A stretch of DNA of 5,048 nucleotides from NCBI GenBank assembly GCA_031400005.1, contig JANNPJ010000018.1, positions 1-5,048 of the forward strand. Reading direction: 5' to 3'. This DNA is from JANNPJ01 sp031400005 (GTDB taxonomy: Bacteria > Actinomycetota > Actinomycetes > Actinomycetales > Kineosporiaceae). Shown here piece after piece: positions 1 to 5,048 of this stretch (the stretch's first letter is position 1; each line of letters opens with the position of its first letter). The position numbers and the translations under genes are program-made. The notes below the pieces were generated by a model that was not told the origin of the DNA, did no database searches, and saw only the letters and a program-made list of their open reading frames with translations.

Positions 1-288
1 CCTCTGCCTGCTCCTGCTCAGACCACCGAAAGTCACGCCACCGACGCTCGATCCGTCGCCGCCCGACGCCGGCTGATCCAGCCGGTCACGGGTTTCGCGG
101 GCTCGGCGGACCCGGGCGGTCCGGACCGGACCGCCAGAGCTGGCGACTGCTGGCGAAGACGACGGATCCGCCGTCCAGCACCGCGGTGGAGTCGGCTATC
201 GAGTCGGGCCCTGCCAGCGGCCGGAACCGTCCTCGACGCCACCACGCTGGTGCGTGCGCTGGGCACCTGGTTCGACCAACCGGCCTGA
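1..288 (+). pseudogene. C-terminal remnant of an unidentified protein, frame apparently disturbed by small indels
   Basis: I do not recognise this gene. Frame 1 is open from the window edge to the TGA at 286-288 and ends in a protein-like tail (VLDATTLVRALGTWFDQPA). Codons with mostly G/C third positions lie in frame 1 at about 61-120, in frame 3 at about 129-208 (LLAKTTDPPSSTAVESAIES), and in frame 1 again from 211. Both switches coincide with simple sequence: a tandem CCGGA-CCGGA at 121-130, and GGGCCC at 206-211. Removing one 5-bp unit and one C would join these stretches into one plausible C-terminus. Before about position 73, frame 2 has the best third-position GC and begins LCLLLLR, possibly the end of a membrane helix, so a third break is possible. 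It may instead be a live gene in which a net 6-bp insertion replaced about 28 internal residues, or a non-coding stretch read too hopefully. Confidence 0.4.
121..130 (+). repeat. Tandem 5-bp repeat CCGGA x2
   Basis: Two adjacent CCGGA units at 121-125 and 126-130 are followed by CCGCC. The position matches the point where the protein-like reading moves from frame 1 to frame 3. A 5-bp duplication would cause exactly that shift. The repeat is seen directly; its role as an indel source is inference. Confidence 0.5.
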
Positions 289-300
289 GCGCCGTATTAA
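271..300 (+). promoter_or_regulatory. Possible weak promoter for the leader-mmpL transcript
   Basis: TATTAA at 295-300 is one of the few A/T-only hexamers here and could act as a -10 element. TTCGAC at 271-276, 18 bases upstream, is a poor match to a -35 and overlaps the end of the preceding reading frame. No other convincing promoter is visible between 289 and 340. The call is weak, and transcription from further upstream is equally possible. Confidence 0.22.
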
Positions 301-307
301 CGGTCGT

Positions 308-322
308 CTCAGATTCGCTCAG
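308..322 (+). promoter_or_regulatory. Direct repeat CTCAG-N5-CTCAG, candidate response-regulator site
   Basis: CTCAG occurs at 308-312 and again at 318-322, so the two start points are exactly 10 bp apart, one helical turn. OmpR/PhoB-family regulators usually bind as tandem dimers to direct repeats spaced 10-11 bp, and a regulator of this family is encoded about 1.5 kb beyond the transporter. Only five bases per unit match. The region upstream of the regulator gene has one CTCAG on its coding strand but no phased partner, so assignment to that regulator is speculative. Confidence 0.3.
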
Positions 323-323
323 T

Positions 324-332
324 AGGAAGGAG
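324..332 (+). promoter_or_regulatory. Strong Shine-Dalgarno of the seven-codon leader ORF
   Basis: AGGAAGGAG ends seven bases before the ATG at 340. It is as good a ribosome binding site as the one that serves the transporter, yet the only ORF it can start is seven codons long. This is the main reason to consider the leader ORF translated. Confidence 0.55.
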
Positions 333-339
333 ACGTCAG

Positions 340-363
340 ATGAGCGATGTAACCCGTATGTAG
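340..363 (+). CDS. Short leader ORF (MSDVTRM) upstream of mmpL
   Basis: ATG at 340-342 is followed by AGC GAT GTA ACC CGT ATG and TAG at 361-363, giving a seven-residue peptide. It has a strong Shine-Dalgarno at 324-332 with seven-base spacing. Its stop codon overlaps the AGGAGG (362-367) that serves the transporter, so a ribosome ending here would stand on the next gene's initiation region. That arrangement suits translational coupling or a translated leader controlling mmpL. The peptide has no codon run typical of amino-acid attenuators and resembles no known leader I can name. It could also be a chance short frame next to a purine-rich stretch. Confidence 0.42.
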   Translation: MSDVTRM

Positions 364-367
364 GAGG
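362..367 (+). promoter_or_regulatory. Shine-Dalgarno that fixes the mmpL start
   Basis: AGGAGG at 362-367 lies six bases before the ATG at 374 and only three before the in-frame GTG at 371. The spacing favours ATG 374 as the true start. The first two bases are also part of the leader ORF stop codon TAG (361-363). Confidence 0.8.
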
Positions 368-373
368 CTAGTG

Positions 374-2530
374 ATGGCAGTCAAGGCAGCACCGTCCGAG
401 GAAGCGCCGCCCGGTCGGTTGGCCGGCCGGTGGGTGCCGTGGTTGGTGATTGTCTTGTGGGTGGCGCTGGCGGTGTTCATGGTGCCGCTGAGCGGAAAGT
501 TGAGCTCGGTCACCACCGACAGCGCCGCGGACACCCTGCCGGCCAGTGCCGAGTCCACCAAGGTGGCGGTGCACGAGGACAGTCAGCCCGGTGGTGAGGC
601 CAGCACGTTCGTCGTGGTGTACCACCGCGCCGGGGGCATAACCGACGCTGACCGCGCGACGGTCGAGCGCCACTACGACACCCTTGCCAAGCGGTACCCG
701 CCGCCGGTGGCGGCCCCCACCGGCGGCGAGGACGAGGGTGAGGGCCCAGCGGTGAGACCCTCCGCCGACGGGAAGGCGATGATGTTCACCCTCGAGGTGA
801 GCGCGACCTACGGCGGACCGGAGACCATCGTCGGCCCATTGCGTGACGTCACGAAGGACCGCCCCGCCGGCCTGGAACTCGACGTGACCGGCCCGGCCGC
901 GATCGAAGCCGACATGGAGGCCGTCTTCGACGGCGTCGACACGCAGGTCCTCCTCACCACCATCATCGTCGTCACGCTCCTGCTCATCCTCACCTACCGC
1001 AGCCCGGTGTTGTGGATCATCCCGCTGATGGCCGTGGGCGCGGCCGCACTGACCGCGATGGGGACCGTCTACCTGCTCGTCAAGGGCTCCGGCATCGTGA
1101 TCAACGACCAGAACTCGGCGCTGCTGACGATCCTGGTATTCGGAGTCGGCACGGACTACGCGCTGTTGCTCATCTCCCGGTACCGGGAGGCACTTCACCA
1201 CCACGAGAACGTCCGGGTGGCGATGGTCCACGCGCTACGCGGCGCGGCGCCGGCCATCATCGCGTCCGCGGCCACCGTGGTCGCCGGCCTGCTCTGCCTG
1301 CTCGTCGCGGACCTGAACAGCACCAGCGGGTTGGGCCCGATCGGTGCGGCCGGCATCCTGTGCGCGCTGGTGGCCATGCTGACGCTGTTCCCGGCGATGC
1401 TCGTGCTGCTCGGCAGGCGGATCTTCTGGCCGGCCATCCCTCGGTTCAGCACGGCCGTGGAGGATACGCCAGGGCTGTGGGGACGGCTTGGCAGCGCCAT
1501 CAACCGCCGCCGGTGGGTGGCGACGCTCGGCTCGCTCGGAGTCCTCGGCGTGCTCATCATCGGGCTGGCGGGCAACGCCGGGCCCTTGCGGGAGCAGGAC
1601 CAGTTCGTGTCCGCGCCGGAGTCGGTGACCGGCTTCACCGTTCTCAGCCAGCACTTCCCGGAGCTCGGCGGCCAGCCGATGACGATCCTCACACGCCCGG
1701 AGTATCAGGAGCAGGTGCTCGACGTCGTCAAGGGCACTCGCGGTGTGGCCCAGGCCATCCCGGGTGAGACCAGCCGTGGCTGGGCCGACATCTCCGTGTT
1801 CCCCACCGACGCGCCGGACACCGTCGCAGAGTACGACACGATCAAGCGAGTGCGCACCGCCGTGCACGCGGTGAGCGGGGCGGAGGCGATCGTCGGCGGG
1901 CCGAGCACGGAGCACCTCGACACCGAGGTGACCACCACGCGCGACGAGAAGCTGGTGATCCCGCTGGTGCTCGCCGTCGTCCTGATCATCCTCGGGCTGC
2001 TGCTGCGTGCGATCGTGGCCCCGCAGATCCTGATGGCCACCGTGATCGTCTCCTTCGCCGCAGCCTTCGGCGGCAGCGTGTTCGTCTTCGACACGATCCT
2101 CGGGTTCAAGGGCATCGACTATTCGGTGCCGCTGCTGGCATTCCTGTTCCTGGTGGCGCTCGGCGTCGACTACAACATCTTCCTGGTCAGCCGGGCCAGG
2201 GAGGAGGCCGTGCGTCTCGGCACCAGAGAGGGCATGCTCAAAGCCCTCTCCGCCACCGGTGGCGTCATCACCTCGGCAGGCCTGGTCCTGGCGGCCACGT
2301 TCGCGGTCCTCGCCACACTTCCGCTGGTGATGCTGGTCGAGGTCGGGTTCCTGGTCGCCTTCGGTGTGCTGCTCGACGCCCTGCTGGTGCGGTCGGTCCT
2401 GGTGCCCGCCCTCACCCTGCTGATCGGCCGGCAGATCTGGTGGCCGAGCCAGTTGTCCCGTCCAGCGGTGGAGCTTCCGGACGGTCAACAGTCCCTCGCC
2501 GACGACGAGGAGCCCGCGCTGCAACGGTGA
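374..2530 (+). CDS. MMPL/RND-family membrane transporter (YdfJ/ActII-3-like, short form)
   Basis: This is a proton-driven inner-membrane exporter of the MMPL branch of the RND superfamily; such proteins move lipids, lipoglycans or hydrophobic compounds outward, and the substrate here is unknown. It has 718 residues from ATG 374; numbering below counts from the adjacent GTG 371. The layout is two repeated halves: TM1 about 21-39, a large outer loop about 40-192, TM2-6 about 193-347, a cytoplasmic linker, TM7 about 382-400, a second outer loop about 401-527, and TM8-12 about 528-685. The GVGTDY motif (D262-Y263) in TM4 and GVDYN (D600-Y601) in TM10 match the Asp-Tyr pairs that relay protons in MmpL3. 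FWP (352-354) and WWP near the C-terminus end the two halves in parallel. Third-position GC is high throughout and there is no frameshift. The length suits YdfJ/ActII-3-like members, not the larger mycobacterial MmpL proteins. Family assignment is firm; cargo is not inferable. Confidence 0.95.
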   Translation: MAVKAAPSEEAPPGRLAGRWVPWLVIVLWVALAVFMVPLSGKLSSVTTDSAADTLPASAESTKVAVHEDSQPGGEASTFVVVYHRAGGITDADRATVERHYDTLAKRYPPPVAAPTGGEDEGEGPAVRPSADGKAMMFTLEVSATYGGPETIVGPLRDVTKDRPAGLELDVTGPAAIEADMEAVFDGVDTQVLLTTIIVVTLLLILTYRSPVLWIIPLMAVGAAALTAMGTVYLLVKGSGIVINDQNSALLTILVFGVGTDYALLLISRYREALHHHENVRVAMVHALRGAAPAIIASAATVVAGLLCLLVADLNSTSGLGPIGAAGILCALVAMLTLFPAMLVLLGRRIFWPAIPRFSTAVEDTPGLWGRLGSAINRRRWVATLGSLGVLGVLIIGLAGNAGPLREQDQFVSAPESVTGFTVLSQHFPELGGQPMTILTRPEYQEQVLDVVKGTRGVAQAIPGETSRGWADISVFPTDAPDTVAEYDTIKRVRTAVHAVSGAEAIVGGPSTEHLDTEVTTTRDEKLVIPLVLAVVLIILGLLLRAIVAPQILMATVIVSFAAAFGGSVFVFDTILGFKGIDYSVPLLAFLFLVALGVDYNIFLVSRAREEAVRLGTREGMLKALSATGGVITSAGLVLAATFAVLATLPLVMLVEVGFLVAFGVLLDALLVRSVLVPALTLLIGRQIWWPSQLSRPAVELPDGQQSLADDEEPALQR

Positions 2531-2546
2531 GCGCAGCGGCACGGAC

Positions 2547-2584
2547 GAGATCCGGGACGGGGCCCAGGCCCGTCCCGGATCTTT
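2547..2584 (+). terminator. Intrinsic terminator-like hairpin between convergent genes
   Basis: AGATCCGGGACGGG (2548-2561) pairs perfectly with CCCGTCCCGGATCT (2569-2582), giving a 14-bp GC-rich stem with a seven-base loop; G2547 and T2583 can add a wobble pair. On the + strand it starts 17 bases after the transporter stop and is followed only by TTTC, so it is a short-tailed terminator typical of high-GC bacteria. Because it is symmetrical it may also stop transcripts from the converging kinase gene, although that side lacks a T tract after the stem. Confidence 0.75.
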
Positions 2585-2636
2585 CATGGGCCCGCCGGTC
2601 GCCGCCCTGTGACCTGCGCCGCGCCGCCGGGGCGGG

Positions 2637-4088
2637 TCAACGCACCGCAGTGTCCTCCCCGGCGGTGAGCCGCGCGATCGGGGCGGGCGGGGCCGCGGCC
2701 GGAAGGTTGACCCGAAGCAGCGCGCCACCGCGTGCGGAGCGGGCGACGGCGGCCCGGCCACCATGGGCGTCGACGACCCGCTGCACGATCGACAGCCCCA
2801 GACCGGATCCCGGCAACGCCCGGGCGCTGTCGGCACGGTAGAACCGGTCGAACACCCGCGGTACGTCGGCGGCGTCGATGCCCGGCCCGGCGTCGTCGAC
2901 CTCGAGCACCGCCGACGCGCCCTCGACACGGAGCCGGACCTGGACCGGCTGGTCGGTGGGGGACCATTTGCCGGCGTTGTCGATGAGGTTGAGCACCGCC
3001 CGCTGGAGCGCAGCGGGGCGCCCGTTCACCCACACGGAGGTCACGTCGAGCGCGATTTCGATGTCGGGCACGCGCGAACGCGCCCGGGTCGCGGCGGCTA
3101 CCACCACGTCGGCGAGGTCGAGCAGTTCGGTGCTCTCGTCGGTGACATCACCGCGCGCCAGGTCGGTCAGCTCGGCGGCAAGGGTGCTCAATTCGGCCAC
3201 CTGGGCGCCGAGGTCGTTGAGCAGCCGGGTCCGGCTCTCCGCCGGCAGTGCGCTGTCCAGGGTGCCGCGCCGATCGAGCCGGATCAGCAGTTCGACGTTG
3301 AGGCGCAGGCTGGTGAGCGGGGTCTTGAGCTCGTGGGCGGCGTCCTCGGCGAGCAGCCGCTGGGCCTGCCGGGAGTCCCGGAGCGCGGCGAGCATGTCGT
3401 TGATCGACTGGATCAGCCGCCGGATCTCTCCACCGCCCTCATCCGGGATGTCGGCGTCGAGATCCCGGGTGTGCGCGACACGTACCGCGGCGGCGGTCAG
3501 CCGGTCGATCGGTGCCAGCCCGGTCCGCGCCACGGCCCGCCCGGCAAGGGGGCCGCCGATCACGCAGAGCAGCCCGATCAGCAGCATGCCCACCCCGAGC
3601 CGGGTGATCGGGCCTTCGTCGGCGACGCGGGCCACCTGGACCGCGCCGTCGCCCGCCCGCAGCGTGTAGATGAAGTAGTCGACGTCGTCGCCGTCGTCCG
3701 ACTCCATCAGGGCGTCCGACACGCCCTGCGCCACGCGCCCGGCCTGCTGGCTGAGCGGGGGCAGTGCGGGCTGGCCGGTCGGCGTCCGGGTCGAGCCGTC
3801 GGGCAGGATGACCCGCACCATCCGACCGGATCCGGGATACGGCGGTAGCTGGACCTGTGCCAGACCGGCGCGCTGCGCGTTCGTCGCCAGGACGCGGGAG
3901 TCGGCGCGTAGCTCATTCTCGGCGGTGTTCTGCAACTCCCAGTCCAGTAGCTCGATGCCCACCAGGAAGGCCACGAACACGCTGACCGTGATGGCCGTCG
4001 TCGCGATCACCGTCAGCCTGGTCCGCAGGGACCGCAGGCGCCACCATCGGGTCAGCCGGCGCGATTCCCGGCCGGCGGGCCTGCTCAC
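2637..4088 (-). CDS. MprB-like HAMP-domain sensor histidine kinase
   Basis: This is the membrane sensor kinase of a two-component system. It autophosphorylates on His and passes phosphate to the regulator encoded just upstream. In 483 residues the order is: Arg-rich cytoplasmic N-terminus (1-25), TM1 about 26-47, extracytoplasmic sensor about 48-163, TM2 about 164-183, HAMP about 184-237, dimerisation/His domain with AHELKTPLTSL (His252), then the ATPase domain with N box (N367-LIDN371), G1 DDAGPGI (399 onward), F box VFDRFYR (412-418) and G2 GSGLGL (427-432). All catalytic boxes are intact. HELxTPLTSLR, DNAxKWSP and SARALPGSGLGL match what I recall of mycobacterial MprB, but orthology is not proven. 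The sensor has an acidic cluster, ESDDGDDVD (129-137). The GTG start overlaps the regulator's TGA (GTGA) and has no strong Shine-Dalgarno, pointing to translational coupling. No HtrA-type protease gene follows, unlike mycobacterial mprAB. Confidence 0.93.
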   Translation of the reverse strand: MSRPAGRESRRLTRWWRLRSLRTRLTVIATTAITVSVFVAFLVGIELLDWELQNTAENELRADSRVLATNAQRAGLAQVQLPPYPGSGRMVRVILPDGSTRTPTGQPALPPLSQQAGRVAQGVSDALMESDDGDDVDYFIYTLRAGDGAVQVARVADEGPITRLGVGMLLIGLLCVIGGPLAGRAVARTGLAPIDRLTAAAVRVAHTRDLDADIPDEGGGEIRRLIQSINDMLAALRDSRQAQRLLAEDAAHELKTPLTSLRLNVELLIRLDRRGTLDSALPAESRTRLLNDLGAQVAELSTLAAELTDLARGDVTDESTELLDLADVVVAAATRARSRVPDIEIALDVTSVWVNGRPAALQRAVLNLIDNAGKWSPTDQPVQVRLRVEGASAVLEVDDAGPGIDAADVPRVFDRFYRADSARALPGSGLGLSIVQRVVDAHGGRAAVARSARGGALLRVNLPAAAPPAPIARLTAGEDTAVR

Positions 4089-4816
4089 GGAGGAGTTTCC
4101 CGCAACGTGTATCCCAGGCCGCGCAGCGTGTAGATCAATCGCGGCTCACCCTCGGCCTCCATCTTGCGGCGCAGGTAGCTCACGTATACCTGGAGGTTGT
4201 TGGCGGTGGCGCTCATGTCGAAGCCCCAGATCGCCTCGAACAGCACGTCGCGGGTCAAGACCCGGGTCGCGTTGCGCACGAGGACCTGCAGGAGGGAGAA
4301 CTCGGTCCGGGTCAGGCGCAGCGACCGCTCGCCCCGCCACGCCTCGAACCTGTCGGGATCGAGCCGGACGTCGGCGAACGACAGGATCTGCGACTCCTCG
4401 TCGGTCGGCGTGCGCCGGCGCAGCAGAGCCCGCACCCGGGCCAGTAACTCCTCGGTGGCGAACGGCTTGGGCAGGTAGTCGTCGGCGCCCGCGTCCAGCC
4501 CCGCGACCCGGTCGGAGACCTGGTCACGGGCGGTCAACATCAGCACCGGCAGATCCCAACCCGCGGCCCGCAACCGCCGGCAGGTCTCCAACCCGCCGAG
4601 GCGGGGCATCATCACGTCGAGGATCAGCAGATCCAGCGTGTCACCGCCGGCCCCACCGACCCCGTCGAGCACGGCGAGACCGTTGGCGACGGTGCTGGTG
4701 TCGTAACCCTCGACCTGGAGCACCCGCTCCAGCGACTCACGGATGGCCTTGTCATCATCCGCGATCATGATCCGCACGCCGGCCCGCCCCCTTCCAGTCG
4801 ATGTTTTGCCGCTCAT
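4085..4816 (-). CDS. MprA-like OmpR/PhoB-family response regulator
   Basis: This is a DNA-binding response regulator, first gene of the operon with the kinase. The receiver domain covers about residues 14-133: acidic pocket D20-D22, phospho-acceptor D67 in LILDVMMPRLGG, T95 in LTARD, and K117 in LPKPF. The winged-helix domain covers about 144-240, with LTRTEFSLL (168-176), VLTRDVL and YVSYLRRKME, and ends RGLGYTLRETPP. The receiver core and C-terminal tail closely resemble what I remember of mycobacterial MprA; I give no symbol because orthology is untested. Two starts are possible. ATG 4816 (243 residues) has only a weak GGGGA close to it. GTG 4777 (230 residues) begins VRIMIADDD, the usual start of this family, and has GGAAGGGGG nine bases upstream. 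I give the longer span as the outer limit, but the shorter start fits the family better. The last bases overlap the kinase start by four. Confidence 0.95.
   Translation of the reverse strand: MSGKTSTGRGRAGVRIMIADDDKAIRESLERVLQVEGYDTSTVANGLAVLDGVGGAGGDTLDLLILDVMMPRLGGLETCRRLRAAGWDLPVLMLTARDQVSDRVAGLDAGADDYLPKPFATEELLARVRALLRRRTPTDEESQILSFADVRLDPDRFEAWRGERSLRLTRTEFSLLQVLVRNATRVLTRDVLFEAIWGFDMSATANNLQVYVSYLRRKMEAEGEPRLIYTLRGLGYTLRETPP
4787..4795 (-). promoter_or_regulatory. Possible Shine-Dalgarno for the alternative GTG start of the regulator
   Basis: On the minus strand this reads GGAAGGGGG and lies nine bases before GTG 4777. It is better than the GGGGA directly before ATG 4816. With the family-typical N-terminus that follows the GTG, it supports a 230-residue protein lacking the 13-residue MSGKTSTGRGRAG extension. 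Confidence 0.4.
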
Positions 4817-4936
4817 TGTCCCCGATCAACCTGAGGCCAGGATTAGCGCGTCGCTGGGACCGCACTTTTACGGATACCTAAGAAAGGGAACCTACCGTCG
4901 GCTCATGAGCAGGCCCGTCCACCCGGCAATCAGGCC
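4817..4936 (-). promoter_or_regulatory. Intergenic region likely carrying the promoter of the two-component operon
   Basis: This 120-bp gap separates the end of the upstream minus-strand gene from the regulator ATG. It holds a local A/T-rich patch (about 4865-4885), unusual for this DNA and a reasonable place for a promoter, though I could not fit a convincing -35/-10 pair. An imperfect 9-bp direct repeat is present: GGATACCTA (4872-4880) and GGGAACCTA (4886-4894), seven of nine matching, offset 14 bp. GCTCATGAGC (4901-4910) is a perfect 10-bp palindrome. Either could be an operator. Read-through from the upstream gene is not excluded, because no clear terminator follows it. Confidence 0.4.
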
Positions 4937-5048
4937 TCAATCAACCAGGTCACGGCGGTTTCGGATCGGGCTGGCCCAGAGAATCAGTGGCGACACCAGA
5001 TTGACGGCGCAGAACACCCACAAGGCAGTGCGTGGACTGGTCCAGGTC
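4937..5048 (-). CDS. C-terminal end of an unidentified membrane protein (partial)
   Basis: The frame is open from the window edge to TGA at 4937-4939, giving 36 residues. They include a hydrophobic stretch (ALWVFCAVNLVSPLILWA) followed by a basic tail (SPIRNRRDLVD), the usual look of a final membrane helix with positive residues on the cytoplasmic side. Third-position GC is about 70 percent, lower than in the neighbouring genes. The 5' part lies outside the window, so no family can be named. The gene runs in the same direction as the two-component operon, 120 bp upstream of it. Confidence 0.5.
   Translation of the reverse strand, partial: TWTSPRTALWVFCAVNLVSPLILWASPIRNRRDLVD

Larger units (their letters stand above)
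305..347 (+). promoter_or_regulatory. Two interleaved inverted repeats in the mmpL leader, possible RNA pseudoknot
   Basis: CGTCTC (305-310) is complementary to GAGACG (330-335), and TCGCTCA (315-321) is complementary to TGAGCGA (341-347). The 5' arm of the second pair lies in the loop of the first and its 3' arm lies beyond it. This is the topology of an H-type pseudoknot, or of two competing hairpins. Pairing would occlude GAG at 330-332 of the leader Shine-Dalgarno and the TG of the leader ATG at 340-342. The complementarity is seen directly; folding and function are inference, and arms of 6-7 bp can arise by chance. Confidence 0.35.

Noticed and set aside
186..371. 61-codon + strand frame starting at 186
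   Set aside because: Its first part belongs to the frame 3 segment of the disturbed gene end; after about 210 coding signal moves to frame 1, and it runs through the mmpL leader without gene-like composition.
371..376. GTG at 371 as the transporter start
   Set aside because: Only three bases separate it from the Shine-Dalgarno, while the adjacent in-frame ATG at 374 has a six-base spacing.
368..1231. 287-codon antisense frame at the 5' part of mmpL
   Set aside because: Low-complexity His/Asp/Arg-rich translation with no domain; it mirrors the well-supported transporter.
1012..1767. 251-codon + strand frame within mmpL in another frame
   Set aside because: Arg/Gly-rich overprint of transporter helices; the transporter frame has the motifs and helix pattern.
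1235..2929. 564-codon open frame antisense to mmpL and the 3' end of the kinase gene
   Set aside because: It is Arg/His/Gln/Gly-rich without recognisable domains, crosses two real genes and the terminator hairpin, and is a by-product of high third-position GC on the other strand.
2763..3848. 361-codon + strand frame inside the kinase gene
   Set aside because: The opposite strand encodes an intact kinase with all catalytic boxes; this frame shows no family features.
3808..4770. 320-codon + strand frame across the regulator and the kinase start
   Set aside because: Arg/Pro/Gly-rich shadow of two confirmed genes.
4831..4835. CTCAG (minus strand) before the regulator as a second copy of the mmpL leader repeat
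   Set aside because: There is no partner 10 bp to either side, and a single pentamer is expected by chance.
1..5048. tRNA, rRNA, CRISPR array, insertion sequence or attachment site
   Set aside because: No cloverleaf, spaced repeats, transposase motif or terminal inverted repeats were seen on either strand.

Overview
The window is GC-rich, with dense G/C third codon positions, actinobacterial-type protein families and GTG starts. This suggests a high-GC Actinomycetota. The MmpL transporter is of the short form (about 720 residues) common in streptomycete/micromonosporal lineages, not the roughly 1000-residue mycobacterial form. No marker here allows a genus call.

Layout: (1) Positions 1-288 (+) hold what looks like the C-terminal end of an unidentified protein whose reading frame seems disturbed by two or more small indels. 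(2) Positions 289-373 are a compact leader. It has a possible weak promoter, a CTCAG-N5-CTCAG direct repeat, two interleaved inverted repeats, a seven-codon leader ORF with a strong Shine-Dalgarno, and a stop codon overlapping the Shine-Dalgarno of the next gene. (3) Positions 374-2530 (+) encode an intact MMPL/RND-type membrane transporter. (4) A 14-bp perfect hairpin with a short T tract lies between the transporter and the convergent genes to its right. (5) Positions 2637-4816 (-) are a two-gene operon: an OmpR-family response regulator (first, 4085-4816) and its HAMP sensor histidine kinase (second, 2637-4088), with stop and start overlapping by four bases. (6) Positions 4817-4936 are a short intergenic region, with a local A/T-rich patch, that probably carries the operon promoter. 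(7) Positions 4937-5048 (-) are the last 36 codons of an upstream gene ending in a membrane-spanning segment.

How the parts may work together: the regulator and kinase closely resemble the mycobacterial MprA/MprB envelope-stress pair in remembered motif and tail sequence. The kinase would sense an envelope signal through its extracytoplasmic domain and phosphorylate the regulator at Asp67. The neighbouring MMPL transporter is a natural candidate target, and the 10-bp-phased direct repeat in its leader is the type of site this regulator family uses. That link is inference. The least ordinary part of the window is the mmpL leader, which looks built for translational control.
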